From Occallatibacter gabretensis (lineage in GTDB: Bacteria > Acidobacteriota > Terriglobia > Terriglobales > Acidobacteriaceae): a DNA stretch of 64,000 bases. The notes under the pieces are model-generated. The model was not told the DNA's origin and searched no databases. It saw only the letters and a list, made by a program, of their open reading frames with translations. The position numbers and the translations under genes are program-made. This document shows positions 24,777 through 34,078 of the stretch, piece after piece. Positions within the stretch are counted from its first letter, which is position 1, and each line of letters opens with the position of its first letter. Where the stretch lies: assembly GCF_001449115.1 (NCBI RefSeq), contig NZ_LAIJ01000002.1, positions 342,593 through 406,592 on the forward strand, read 5' to 3'.

Positions 24777-25073
24777 ATGCAGATTCTTCTTTACTTCGTC
24801 ATCGCAATCCATGTGGTTGCCTGTCTCTTTTTGATCGGCGTCGTGCTGCTCCAGCAGGGCCGCTCCGCTGATCTCGCCGGCGCATTTGGCGGTCAGGGCT
24901 CGCAGACAGCCTTTGGACCCCGTGCCGCCGCAAACATCTTTACGCGCCTCACCGCCTGGGCAGCCGTCATCTTCATGCTCACATCGCTGAGCCTGACCGT
25001 GCTCTATGTACGCTCCACGCACTCGCGCTCCGTCCTCGACGGCACAACGCAGTCCGCTCCGGTCAAGAAGTAG
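24777..25073 (+). CDS. secG: Preprotein translocase subunit SecG
   Basis: SecG is the small auxiliary subunit of the SecYEG export channel. The 98-residue protein has two membrane segments (about 3-24 and 54-77), the conserved LLQQGRSADLAGAFGGQGSQTAFGPRAA loop between them and a polar tail. It is the first chromosomal gene after the element's right end, 50 bases beyond the tRNA fragment, so its original upstream context may have been changed by integration. Confidence 0.92.
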   Translation: MQILLYFVIAIHVVACLFLIGVVLLQQGRSADLAGAFGGQGSQTAFGPRAAANIFTRLTAWAAVIFMLTSLSLTVLYVRSTHSRSVLDGTTQSAPVKK

Positions 25074-25093
25074 GTACAAAGCTTCACATAAAC

Positions 25094-25121
25094 AAATGGC
25101 AGGCCCATCGGCCTGCCATTT
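25094..25121 (+). terminator. Terminator hairpin after secG
   Basis: A perfect 12-bp inverted repeat (AAATGGCAGGCC at 25094-25105 and its complement at 25110-25121, loop CATC) follows the secG stop codon by about 20 bases. The downstream arm ends in TTT followed by TCTCGTTCTC, which is pyrimidine-rich, so it is a plausible intrinsic terminator. Confidence 0.75.
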
Positions 25122-25215
25122 CTCGTTCTCCTATTCCCTACCGGGGTCCCTTGCGTGCGATCTTTGCACGCAGGGGTGGGTTGTCCCTATTCTCTATTCC
25201 CTCTAAAATCACAAA

Positions 25216-25854
25216 GTGATTTTAGAAACCTTCCCGGTCGGCCCTTTCCAATGCAACTGCACCATCCTTGGCGACGAGGAAACTCACGAAGCCATCGTCA
25301 TTGATCCTGGCGAAGAAATCTCCCGCATCCACAACCGCCTCACCGAGCTCGGTCTCAAGCTCAAGCAGATCCTCGTCACGCACGCGCACATTGACCATGT
25401 CGGCGGCGCGCTCAAGCTCAAGCGCCTCACCGGCGCACCCATCCTGATGAATGAAAACGACCTGCCTTTGCTCCAGATCATGGATCAGCAGGCCGGCATG
25501 TTCGGCTTGGAAACTCCGGAAGTCGCCGCGCCCGATGAGAGCCTCAAAAACGGCCTCAATGTCGGCCTCGACCGCTATCCCGCTCAGGTTATCTATACTC
25601 CGGGCCACACCCAAGGCTCAGTCTGCCTTCACTTCGCTCCACTCAAGATGCTCTTTGCCGGGGATACGCTCTTTGCCAGATCCATCGGGCGAACAGACCT
25701 GCCCGGAGGCAACGGACGTCAGCTTCTCGATTCCATCCGCACCCATCTGCTCGTCCTGCCGGAAGATACCCTCGTCATCCCCGGTCACGGCCTCAACACC
25801 ACCATCGGTGAAGAGCGCGAAATGAATCCATTTTTGCAATTCCGCAGCCGCTGA
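25216..25854 (+). CDS. MBL-fold metallo-hydrolase (glyoxalase II-like)
   Basis: The 212-residue protein carries the metallo-beta-lactamase metal motif THAHIDH, a further ligand region YTPGHTQGS, the bridging Asp in LFAGDTLF and the last His in IPGHG. It is of the short YcbL/glyoxalase-II-like type that hydrolyses thioesters or related bonds; relatives include sulfur dioxygenases, and the substrate is not predictable. The start is a GTG at 25216 with no clear ribosome binding site. It faces the next gene tail to tail. Confidence 0.87.
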   Translation: MILETFPVGPFQCNCTILGDEETHEAIVIDPGEEISRIHNRLTELGLKLKQILVTHAHIDHVGGALKLKRLTGAPILMNENDLPLLQIMDQQAGMFGLETPEVAAPDESLKNGLNVGLDRYPAQVIYTPGHTQGSVCLHFAPLKMLFAGDTLFARSIGRTDLPGGNGRQLLDSIRTHLLVLPEDTLVIPGHGLNTTIGEEREMNPFLQFRSR

Positions 25855-25877
25855 ACCGCCAAAACACCCACAAAAAC

Positions 25878-25908
25878 GGGAGATCCGCAGCAAGGCCGCA
25901 AATCTCCC
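25878..25908. terminator. Possible bidirectional terminator
   Basis: GGGAGAT (25878-25884) pairs with ATCTCCC (25902-25908) between two convergent genes, followed by CATCCTTTTG on the plus strand. The loop is long (17 bases), so this is only a weak terminator candidate. Confidence 0.4.
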
Positions 25909-25938
25909 ATCCTTTTGAACATCAATGCGCCGCAACGC

Positions 25939-26487
25939 CTACGAATGTGCCCGTGCCTCAGCCAACGCTGCCTGCATCAATGCCAATTCGTCCTCCAGCG
26001 ACTGTAACCGCTTCTCAGACGCTTTGAACTGCTCCTCGTAACTAACTCCGCCCGCGGTGTAAATCTTACCCGAGACGTACAAGTTACCACTAAGGACAGT
26101 GGCATTCGCCATCAGCGAGAGCTGCGGAAGAGTGCTGCCCAAAGCCCCGGTCAGCAGCATCTCCGCTGCGCTCGTGCTCCCATCGGAGCTCATGCCTTCG
26201 ATGTAAATCTTATTGTCGTTCTGATTGTTGGCGATACGAATCTGTCCGCCGCCATTTGGCGTCAGGCTCAGATATATCTCAGGAGAGTCGACCCGGAAGG
26301 TTGTCTGAGCCAACATTGCAATCTCCGCTGCAGGGTTCGCGATCCCGATATAAACGTTCCCAGAGGGGTCTATGCGCGCCCGTTCCAGGCCCGCGGTTTC
26401 AAGGACAAGTGCGTTGCTATCCGTGGTTCCAAGATTTCCCTGGGAAGCATTCCCTAAAGCATTCCCTCCAACTGACCATGTGCCCAT
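25939..26487 (-). CDS. Repeat-containing surface or fibre-like protein with C-terminal coiled coil
   Basis: The 182-residue protein opens with MGTWSVGGNALGNASQGNLGTTDSNALVLETAGLERARID and has short beta repeats of the type GNVYIGIANPAAEIAML and GNLYVSGKIYTAGG. It then ends in a coiled coil (residues about 148-180, EQFKASEKRLQSLEDELALMQAAL). This layout resembles tail-fibre or TMF-type proteins that trimerise. There is no signal peptide. The ATG at 26487 is chosen for the AAGGAG before it. No phage genes are nearby, so it is not part of a visible prophage. Function unknown. Confidence 0.65.
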   Translation of the reverse strand: MGTWSVGGNALGNASQGNLGTTDSNALVLETAGLERARIDPSGNVYIGIANPAAEIAMLAQTTFRVDSPEIYLSLTPNGGGQIRIANNQNDNKIYIEGMSSDGSTSAAEMLLTGALGSTLPQLSLMANATVLSGNLYVSGKIYTAGGVSYEEQFKASEKRLQSLEDELALMQAALAEARAHS

Positions 26488-26688
26488 AACGATTCTCCTT
26501 GTGGCGAGGTTGTGTCCACAACCCAGCAACGCAACGAGCTCTGGTCATGTCATACACTATGTGCCGGTCACACAGTCTTCGTTGCAGCTGTAATTCACTT
26601 TTGAAATTTTGATTTGGAGTGAAGCAATTGGATTGACATTACCGCTCTATCTAAATCAACAACTTACTCTGATAACTTCATCTAACAC

Positions 26689-27888
26689 TTAAACCAGATC
26701 TCCACTTTTATATCCGATCTGATTCGTTCCTAAATAGTTAAGTAACCTGGTTACCCCATTACTAAATTCAGCCTCTGGACCAAGCAGGCTCACCACCAGC
26801 CATCCGGCTTCCGGCATTCCAAAGAAATACCCAGGATGCACCCAAACTCCCTCATCCAACAGCTCACGCACCGTCTGCTCATCGGGCTTGAGCGCCGCAA
26901 TTCGCAGAATGGCATACCAGCCGCCTTCCACTCCCAGCCGCCGTACCACCGGCTCAGTTGCAAGCTGCCGGTCCAGCTCCGCCAGATTCGCCTGTACCCT
27001 TTTCCGAATCTGCTCCTGAATTCCCTGTCGCTCTTCCAGCCACCGTCCCATGGCCCACTGCACCGGCGCATTCATGGAGAGAAAGGTATCGGCAATCACC
27101 TCCAGCCGTTCCATTGCCGCCGCGCGCTGCGGCCCCGTCGCAACAACCCATGCCGCCTTCATCTGCGGAAGCCCCGCAATTTTGCTCAACCCGCTCACCA
27201 CATAAACCGGCACGCCTTCTAAACCAGCCGTAAAGCTGGCAGCTTTCAATTCCAATCCACCCTGCATCGGATAATCCAGAAACACCTCATCCACAATCAG
27301 GCTCAATCCGAGCTCCCGGCACAGCCCCGCCAGAACCTCAGCCTCCCAGGGCTTCGTAAAGTGCCCGGTCGGATTATTCGGATGCACCAGCATAATCGCC
27401 CGCGTCTCAGCCGTAATCGCTCTGCGAAATCCCTCCGGATCAATCTGCCATCCATGGTCATACACCAGCGGAACATTCTTCAGCCGCACGTCATCCAGCA
27501 CCGCCAGAAAATCAAACAATGGATACCCAGGCTGCGGCACAAGAATCTCCGCCCCGGGATCGCACAGCAGCCGGAAAAGATAGCTGTAAGCCTCACTGGT
27601 GCTCGTCGTAAGCACCACCTGCTCCGGCCCCACGTGCACATCGTGACCCAGATAGTACTTGCACACTGCTTCACGCGCCGATTTCAGTCCCAGCGGCTGC
27701 GGATCATAATCCAGCGCCCGGTCATCCTTAAGCGACTCCAGCAGCTTTGCGCCGTAATCAAACCCGCACCGCGTCGGATTCGAAGCCGTCAGATCCGCCA
27801 CAGGCAGCCCGGCGCCCACACGTTCGCGATGCGCCCGCGCCAGCGCGCTCTCCTCCGTGTTCCACTCTGTTCTCTTTGAAAACCGCAT
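26689..27888 (-). CDS. PLP-dependent class I/II aminotransferase
   Basis: The 399-residue protein is a fold-type I aminotransferase. Visible features are the N-terminal DLTASNPTRCGF, the cofactor region TSTSEAYSYLF, HPNNPTGHF, DEVFLDY and the PLP-binding lysine in VSGLSKIAGLP. It resembles alanine/aspartate-type transaminases of the AlaA/AspC superfamily. The ATG at 27888 gives the usual MRFSKRTEW opening of the group; an ATG at 27942 has a purine stretch too close to it. It is divergent from the HAD gene. Confidence 0.85.
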   Translation of the reverse strand: MRFSKRTEWNTEESALARAHRERVGAGLPVADLTASNPTRCGFDYGAKLLESLKDDRALDYDPQPLGLKSAREAVCKYYLGHDVHVGPEQVVLTTSTSEAYSYLFRLLCDPGAEILVPQPGYPLFDFLAVLDDVRLKNVPLVYDHGWQIDPEGFRRAITAETRAIMLVHPNNPTGHFTKPWEAEVLAGLCRELGLSLIVDEVFLDYPMQGGLELKAASFTAGLEGVPVYVVSGLSKIAGLPQMKAAWVVATGPQRAAAMERLEVIADTFLSMNAPVQWAMGRWLEERQGIQEQIRKRVQANLAELDRQLATEPVVRRLGVEGGWYAILRIAALKPDEQTVRELLDEGVWVHPGYFFGMPEAGWLVVSLLGPEAEFSNGVTRLLNYLGTNQIGYKSGDLV

Positions 27889-27982
27889 CAGCCGTCCAGT
27901 AACGTCCTGCTCACGCCCATCAGGCACAATAAGAACAGGCATCCTTTTTCACCATACACGGGTGCCGATACAGGAGACTCGA

Positions 27983-28612
27983 TTGGCTCTGCGCGCGGTT
28001 GTCTTTGACTATGGAATGGTTCTCACAAGTCCACAAGACCCAGCGGCTCACGCCGAACTGGTTCGCCTTACCGGGCTTCCTCTCAATCGCTTTGAGGAGC
28101 TCTACTGGGCCGACCGCCATGCCTACGATGAAGGCAAGCTCACCGGCATGCAGTTCTGGCAGAAGCTTATCCTCGATGGCGGACTCATCCGCTCCGAGGC
28201 CGAGATTCAGCGCCTCAGCTTCCTGGACGGGCAAATGTGGTCCACGGTGAACGAGCGCATGGTTGCCTGGCAAGCGCAGCTCAAGAAACACGGCCTGCTC
28301 ACCGGCATCCTCTCCAACATGGGTGACTCCGTGCTCGAAGTCTTGTTGGCCACCCACTCCTGGATTGCCAACTTCGATGTCCAGGTCTGGAGCTATCAGC
28401 TGCTCATCGCCAAGCCTGACCCGGCCATCTATCATCACATTCTCGCCAAACTCGGAACGCAGCCGGAAGAAACCCTCTTCCTCGACGACAGGCTGGAAAA
28501 CATCATCGCCGCACGCGATCTTGGCATACAGGCAATTCAATTCTCGAACGCAGACACGCTCCGCCAGGAACTCATCGCCGCAGGCCTTGATGACGAACTG
28601 CCGTTGCCCTAG
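27983..28612 (+). CDS. HAD superfamily (subfamily IA) hydrolase
   Basis: The 209-residue product is a haloacid-dehalogenase-type phosphatase. Motif I reads VVFDYGMVLT with the nucleophile Asp and Gly in place of the second Asp, as in YihX-like members. Motif II is GILSNMGD, motif III is the lysine in AKPDPAIYH, and motif IV is LFLDDRLENI. A TTG start at 27983 is preferred because AGGAG lies seven bases before it and the protein then begins right at motif I. The substrate is unknown. Its TAG stop shares the CTAG tetranucleotide with the converging gene. Confidence 0.85.
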   Translation: MALRAVVFDYGMVLTSPQDPAAHAELVRLTGLPLNRFEELYWADRHAYDEGKLTGMQFWQKLILDGGLIRSEAEIQRLSFLDGQMWSTVNERMVAWQAQLKKHGLLTGILSNMGDSVLEVLLATHSWIANFDVQVWSYQLLIAKPDPAIYHHILAKLGTQPEETLFLDDRLENIIAARDLGIQAIQFSNADTLRQELIAAGLDDELPLP

Positions 28613-29373
28613 TGAGAACCGTGTCCCAGGTGATAGACCAGACCGCCACTGTACATCGCGGAGTCCAGGCCCGGATTGCTCGGCACGATAAAGCCGTTTG
28701 AAAAATGAAAATACGAAAAGCCCACGCGCGCATCCCACCGCGGAGTCAGCCGGAACTGTGTTCCCACGCCAATCTGCAGGCTCCACTCCATGTAAGACGA
28801 GTATTGTGACAGCGCTTTTTTATCAAATGCGAGCACCCCGCCCTTCGCCACAAAATACGGCTTGAAGCTCTTGCCATCACGCCACAGCAGCCTCGTGCCA
28901 ATCGGCATGATACCGACTCCATAGAGTGTCTCTCGACCCGTCCCTGCCGAATTACCATACACAGTTGTGTGTTTCAATTGGTTCAGCAGCATCACCGGCT
29001 GCACCTCGGCCGCATAATCCAATCGCGCTCCCAATGCCCGTCCCCACGAGTGCCGCTCATACTCCACGCTGGCAAAATGAAGATTGCTCCACCATGAGTT
29101 CGCAAAAATATGAAAGTGGCCAAAGGATCCCTGCCCCATAAAGGCCAGTTCGCTCTCAGGTCGCTCGTTTTGCACGGGAGCAGGCTGGCTGTCCATTATG
29201 CCCGTATGATCCGTACCAGAATTGTCGTCCGCAGCGACGGCCGACAGGGTTCCCATCTTCGCAGCATTATTCTGACCGAATGAGATTCGGCAGCACAGCG
29301 CGAGCGCCACAAATGCAAGCAGGCCCAGGTGCCTTTTTGCAGGCAAAAAAATACTATATGCGAAGCCAGACAT
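28609..29373 (-). CDS. PagL-like lipid A 3-O-deacylase (acyloxyacyl hydrolase family)
   Basis: PagL is an outer-membrane beta-barrel esterase that removes a fatty acid from lipid A. The 254-residue product has a signal peptide (LGLLAFVALALCCRISFG-Q), a polar linker, then amphipathic strands. The C-terminal YFHFSNGFIVPSNPGLD segment contains the His-x-Ser pair of the PagL active site. A start at 29373 is backed by GGAGGG; the longer frame to 29475 is less likely. The match is to a divergent, longer member, so exact activity is an inference. Confidence 0.75.
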   Translation of the reverse strand: MSGFAYSIFLPAKRHLGLLAFVALALCCRISFGQNNAAKMGTLSAVAADDNSGTDHTGIMDSQPAPVQNERPESELAFMGQGSFGHFHIFANSWWSNLHFASVEYERHSWGRALGARLDYAAEVQPVMLLNQLKHTTVYGNSAGTGRETLYGVGIMPIGTRLLWRDGKSFKPYFVAKGGVLAFDKKALSQYSSYMEWSLQIGVGTQFRLTPRWDARVGFSYFHFSNGFIVPSNPGLDSAMYSGGLVYHLGHGSH

Positions 29374-29623
29374 TACGCCCTCCTGCTGTGGCCGATTGCA
29401 CTGTAACGGGTATGTGGTATCTAAAACCAGTCCAGAAAAATCGTTCTGCAATGAATGGAATGAAATTTCCGTCATTGAGAGAGCTGGATATAAAGAATGA
29501 CTAACTTTTACCGGTATCGGTCTATTTCAAAATGACAGCTAATTATATCTGGAACCCGCTGGGCTATGATCCGGGCACAGTTCTCCCATTGAATGCAGTG
29601 CTGATCTCTCTCACAGGCAAGTG

Positions 29624-30103
29624 CTAGGGGGCGGCCTGGTGGTCTTCGGAGTAGTGGACGTGAATCAACCGCCACTTCCCGGATTCCTTGCGGTACACCT
29701 GGGTTTCAACGCCATGCGTCGTCACGGCCGATCCGTCCTTACGCATCGTCGCATGAAAAGTCCAGCGAAACTCCGACCACGCCGCATCCCCGTTCACGTG
29801 GATCATCGCATCGTGTATCGCAAGCTCACGCGCTGAAAACATGCCGCCCATGACCTTCTGAAAAACGTTCTGCTCAATTGCATCCAGGCCTTGCTCCTCG
29901 CCCAGCGGATAGATGAATGACACCTCCGGCGAGTGAGACCATATTTGCGACATCTGGTTGAGGTCGACAGTATCCACGGCTTTGGCATACTGCTCAATGA
30001 GATGATGCAATGCCGCAACATCATCCCCAGGGCCGGTATCGGTCTGGGCGGCACACACAGGCACAATGCAGAGAGTAGCGGCGAGCAAAACACGGCTGAA
30101 CAT
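29624..30103 (-). CDS. Exported NTF2-like/SnoaL-type protein
   Basis: The 159-residue protein has a signal peptide (LLAATLCIVPVCA) and an NTF2-like fold pattern: LIEQYAKAVDTVDLNQMSQIW, FRWTFHATMRKDGSA and ETQVYRKESGKWRLIHVHYSE. Proteins of this type (SnoaL, DUF4440) bind small molecules or act as isomerases or cyclases; exported members are common in Acidobacteriota and uncharacterised. The GGGAG before the ATG supports the start. Confidence 0.75.
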   Translation of the reverse strand: MFSRVLLAATLCIVPVCAAQTDTGPGDDVAALHHLIEQYAKAVDTVDLNQMSQIWSHSPEVSFIYPLGEEQGLDAIEQNVFQKVMGGMFSARELAIHDAMIHVNGDAAWSEFRWTFHATMRKDGSAVTTHGVETQVYRKESGKWRLIHVHYSEDHQAAP

Positions 30104-30171
30104 AACGCTCCCAGTCTATTCCACGCTCTCGTTATGCGTCTCGAAATGCATTCACTCCAATATCCCAGCGG

Positions 30172-31203
30172 TTACTCCTCCGTCGTGGATCCATTGTCCG
30201 GGAAGGATTGATGACTTCGTATCATCACTACGAACGAGGCAATCTCTCGATTCACCAGATCTGCTCTGTCGTTCTGAATGTAATGATCGCTACCTTTGGC
30301 AATAATGCGTTTGCTCTGGCCAGACAGGCTCTTAGCCTCTTCCTGCATCTGACTCCACACGATGGAATTGGCCTTTGAAATGGCTGCCGGCCAGTTAGGT
30401 GGCAGAACGTTCGGATCGTGTGAAAGGATCAGGACCGGAAGGGTGCCAAAAGGCCCAGCGTGGATCGTTTCTTCTCCTGAGGCCCGCACCGCATCCAGCT
30501 CGTTCTCCACCGCGTCCATCTGTGACGGAATGCACGAATCGGCTTTGATCCATGCGCTATAGGCTTCAAAGCCCGGAGGGACAGACGTACAGATTCCTTG
30601 CAACCGATACCACCCGAACGTCATGAGCAGCTTCTGCCACGGCATCTGGCGGCGCTGGTCTTCCTGAATCTTCACCAGCTCCTTCGGAATGCGATCATCC
30701 TGAAGCGGAGTGGAGCCATCAACTAAGACAAGCCCGGCTACGTCGCCAGGATAATGCGCGATGTAAGATCGTAGATAGATTCCTGAGAGGGAGTGTCCCA
30801 CAAGCACAAAAGGCCGCTGAACAGCAGCAGCCTCCATCAGCTGGTGCAGTTGCGAGGAGACCGCATTGGCATCCTGAACATCAGGCCGCGATTCGCTCCA
30901 GCCGAATCCAGCACGATCGTACGAGCAAACTCGCGTCTGCTGCGAGAGCACAGGCTGCACCTTCGCCCAGCCTGTAAAGTCGTCGCCCAGGCCGGAGCTC
31001 AGCACAATCGTTGGCGTAGCTTGTCCAGTGCAGTACAGGTGCATCGAGTAGCCGTCTATGCGGTAAAGCTTGCCGGGAACTCCGGCGATCTGACGATAGT
31101 GGCGAATACTCAGCGCGTTATACGCAGCTCCACCACTGCCCGCCAGCAGACAAAGAAGAACAATGGCTATACAGACTCGGATTAAAAGCTTGTAGGGTCC
31201 CAT
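30172..31203 (-). CDS. Alpha/beta hydrolase, membrane-anchored or exported
   Basis: The 343-residue protein begins with a hydrophobic segment (LLIRVCIAIVLLCLLAG) that acts as a signal or anchor. The hydrolase core shows VLSSGLGDDFTGW, CSYDRAGFGWSE, the serine nucleophile elbow LVGHSLSGIYLRSY, and a C-terminal GSDHYIQNDRADLV with the catalytic His. It is a serine hydrolase of unknown substrate. It is divergent from the GH3 gene. Confidence 0.82.
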   Translation of the reverse strand: MGPYKLLIRVCIAIVLLCLLAGSGGAAYNALSIRHYRQIAGVPGKLYRIDGYSMHLYCTGQATPTIVLSSGLGDDFTGWAKVQPVLSQQTRVCSYDRAGFGWSESRPDVQDANAVSSQLHQLMEAAAVQRPFVLVGHSLSGIYLRSYIAHYPGDVAGLVLVDGSTPLQDDRIPKELVKIQEDQRRQMPWQKLLMTFGWYRLQGICTSVPPGFEAYSAWIKADSCIPSQMDAVENELDAVRASGEETIHAGPFGTLPVLILSHDPNVLPPNWPAAISKANSIVWSQMQEEAKSLSGQSKRIIAKGSDHYIQNDRADLVNREIASFVVMIRSHQSFPDNGSTTEE

Positions 31204-31335
31204 TCAGATGTCATCGTACAGAATGATCCCGCCATCGCATGCCCAGCCAGCCTCCCACTACGCCAGCTTCGCATAGCGAGTGATACACTCCATCCCGTCG
31301 CTTTCAATCGCCATCGCATCATTCTTGGAGAAACA

Positions 31336-34071
31336 ATGGACTCTGCTCACAGGACCATCCAAATCGTCTCTTGCTCTCGATCTCTCTTTGCAATCTGCAC
31401 GCTGTTGCTCAGCTCCGCTCTCGCCTCCAGCCAATCGGTTCCCACTGTCACCGGAGACCCCAAGGTAGACAAGCTTCTCTCGCAGATGACCCTCAAGGAG
31501 AAGCTGACCTTGATTCACGGCACGCAGGAAGACCCAAAGGCCTATCAGGGCCAGGCAGGTTATCTCGCCGGCGTTCCGCGCCTCGGCATTCCCGGCCTGC
31601 GTTTTGCAGACGGCCCTCCCGGCGTGCTCACGCGCCATCCCTCGCAGGCTGAAACCGCGACCATGGGCGTTGCCGCAACCTTCAGCGCAAAGACCGCCGA
31701 AGATAACGGCCTCGTTATCGGTCGTGAAGCCCGCGCTCTCGGCATCGACGTTGCTCTTCAGCCCTTCGTCAACATCGACCGCGATCTGGAGTTTGGCCGC
31801 GGCTATAACACCTTCGGCGAAGATCCGTTTCTTACCTCCATCATGGGCGTAGCGGAAGTGAAGGGTATTCAATCCCAGCACGTCATGGCGCAGATCAAGC
31901 ATTACGTTGCTTATGACTCCGACTCTGGCAACATCTTCGTGGATGACCAGGCTCTCCATGAGATTTACGTCGCACCTTTCGACGCAGCTTCTAAGATTGG
32001 CGTCTCATCCATCATGTGCTCTTACAACCGTGTCAACGGCACCTTTGCATGCGGTAACAAGAACACTCTCACAACGATTCTTCGCGACCAGATCGGCTTC
32101 AAGGGCTTCGTCACCTCAGACTGGGGCGCAGTCCATGCCGTCGGCTTCATCACTGCCGGCCTTGATATGGAAATGCCCGGCGAACCCGCCGACGGCGCTG
32201 GAGCAGCCTTCTCTATCCCATCTTTCTTTGACTTCAAGCCCGTCCCGCCGCAGCCGCCGGCAAACAGCGTGCAGGACATGATTGCTGATATGTTCGGCGG
32301 TCATATTCCCGAGGAGCCGGACCCCGGCGGTATGAACATCGGCGACTTCGGCTTTAAGGAAAGCCCGAAGAAGATGGCCGAAGCCCTCAAGGACGGCACA
32401 GTCGATGAAGCCACCATCACGCGCACCGCAGGCCGCGTCCTGCTGCAGATTGCAAAGTTCGGTTATCTCGATGGCATGCAGAAGCACGACTTCACTACAC
32501 AAGCTATTGAAGAGAACGCCAAAATCATCGAGAAAACCGGCGAAGAAGCAGCCGTCCTTCTCAAGAATGACAACCATGCCCTTCCACTCAAAGCTGCCGA
32601 CCTGGATTCGGTAGTTCTCATCGGCCCCACCGCCGCTCAGGTCGACTCCATCGGCATTAACGGCGAGCGCTCTGTCGGTCTGCCGGAACGCCAAATCGGC
32701 CCACTCGCCGCGATGAAGAAAATCTCCGGCAACAGCAACATTCAATTTGCCGTCAACGACGACTTCACCGGCTCAACCATCCCAGCAGCCCTGCTCACCC
32801 ACGATGGCCAGCCCGGCCTCGCCCGCACCACCTACGTGAACGGTGGACCAGCCACCACACGCAACCTCCGCACCGACACGCAGATCGACTTCACAAAGAA
32901 GAACGGCAATCCCCTTCCACCCGACGGTACGCTCAGCTGGAAAGGCACACTCACTCCGTCTCATGAAGGTGAGTACTGGATCTATCTCCAGGCCCTCGGC
33001 ACCAACGCCGTGCTTTCCATCGATGGCAAAAAGGTAGCCGCCACCGGCGTCATCCAGGGCACCGTCCATGGCGACATCCTCCAGGCCAATCAGGACAACG
33101 TGGTTCCCACCCCCGATGGCCTCGACAACGTGCGCCGGGCCGTTCACCTCACCGCCGGCCCGCACGCCATCGAAATCAAAACCTCCCCCGACACCTCGCA
33201 CGCACCCGTGCAGCTTCGGCTCAACTGGTACACCCCGGAGCAACGCAAGGCCGACCACGAAGCCGCCATTGAAGCAGCAAAACACGCCAAGACCGCGGTC
33301 GTCTTTCTCTGGACACGCCTCCAGCCTGTCTTCGGCCTGCCCGGCGATCAGAACAAGCTCGTTGAGGAAATCGCAGCCGTCAATCCCAATACCATCGTCG
33401 TGCTCAACACCAGCCAACCCGTCGCTCTTCCCTGGATCGACAAAGCCAAAGCCGTTCTCGAAATGTGGTGGCCCGGCGATGAAGGCGGCTGGTCTACCGC
33501 CAATCTTCTACTCGGCAAGGTCTCACCCGCAGGTCGCCTTCCCGTTACCTGGGGCAAGCAGCTTACGGACTATCCCGCCACCGATCCTCGCTATCCCGAG
33601 CGCTCAAAGAAAGGCATCGACGGCAAAACCACTTACTCGGAAGGCGTGAACATCGGCTATCGCTGGTTCGATAAAGAAAAGATCGACCCGCTCTTCGCCT
33701 TCGGCCACGGACTCAGCTACACCACCTTCGCCTACTCCGGCCTGAAAGTATCGAAATCCTCGGATGGCCTTGATGTAGCAGTCACCATCAAAAACACCGG
33801 TTCCGTCGCCTCCGATGAAGTCCCGCAGATCTATCTAGGCGCACCCGCTAAAGCTCCCAGCGGCGCGCAGTTCCCTGTCCGCTCTCTGGTTGCATTCGAT
33901 CGTATCCACCTGGCGGCAGGCGAATCCAAAACCATCACCCTTAACGTCGCAGAGCGCCAGCTCCAATACTGGTCCACCGCAGACACAGCCTGGAAAAAGC
34001 CCGCAGGCGCACGCGAACTCAGCATCGGCGCATCGTCCCGCGATCTCCGCCTCCACACCACCATCAACTAA
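31336..34071 (+). CDS. GH3 beta-glucosidase with PA14 domain, exported
   Basis: The 911-residue enzyme releases glucose or related sugars from the non-reducing end of beta-linked glycans. A signal peptide covers the first 33 residues. The GH3 N-terminal TIM barrel has the nucleophile Asp262 in FVTSDWGA. The second GH3 domain is interrupted by a PA14 domain (about 490-625, with SHEGEYWIYLQALGTNAVLSIDGK), as in family-3 enzymes of the BglX/PA14 type. A fibronectin III-like domain ends the protein (GLDVAVTIKNTGSVASDEVPQIYL). GGAGAAACA before the ATG supports the start. It probably acts in the periplasm on plant or microbial oligosaccharides. Confidence 0.92.
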   Translation: MDSAHRTIQIVSCSRSLFAICTLLLSSALASSQSVPTVTGDPKVDKLLSQMTLKEKLTLIHGTQEDPKAYQGQAGYLAGVPRLGIPGLRFADGPPGVLTRHPSQAETATMGVAATFSAKTAEDNGLVIGREARALGIDVALQPFVNIDRDLEFGRGYNTFGEDPFLTSIMGVAEVKGIQSQHVMAQIKHYVAYDSDSGNIFVDDQALHEIYVAPFDAASKIGVSSIMCSYNRVNGTFACGNKNTLTTILRDQIGFKGFVTSDWGAVHAVGFITAGLDMEMPGEPADGAGAAFSIPSFFDFKPVPPQPPANSVQDMIADMFGGHIPEEPDPGGMNIGDFGFKESPKKMAEALKDGTVDEATITRTAGRVLLQIAKFGYLDGMQKHDFTTQAIEENAKIIEKTGEEAAVLLKNDNHALPLKAADLDSVVLIGPTAAQVDSIGINGERSVGLPERQIGPLAAMKKISGNSNIQFAVNDDFTGSTIPAALLTHDGQPGLARTTYVNGGPATTRNLRTDTQIDFTKKNGNPLPPDGTLSWKGTLTPSHEGEYWIYLQALGTNAVLSIDGKKVAATGVIQGTVHGDILQANQDNVVPTPDGLDNVRRAVHLTAGPHAIEIKTSPDTSHAPVQLRLNWYTPEQRKADHEAAIEAAKHAKTAVVFLWTRLQPVFGLPGDQNKLVEEIAAVNPNTIVVLNTSQPVALPWIDKAKAVLEMWWPGDEGGWSTANLLLGKVSPAGRLPVTWGKQLTDYPATDPRYPERSKKGIDGKTTYSEGVNIGYRWFDKEKIDPLFAFGHGLSYTTFAYSGLKVSKSSDGLDVAVTIKNTGSVASDEVPQIYLGAPAKAPSGAQFPVRSLVAFDRIHLAAGESKTITLNVAERQLQYWSTADTAWKKPAGARELSIGASSRDLRLHTTIN

Positions 34072-34078
34072 TCAAAAG

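Noticed and set aside
25939..26487. A prophage tail-fibre gene
   Set aside because: No other phage gene occurs nearby and the neighbours are ordinary chromosomal genes.
27920..28786. Minus-strand open frame opposite the HAD gene
   Set aside because: The HAD motifs on the plus strand are complete, and the antisense translation has no family signature.
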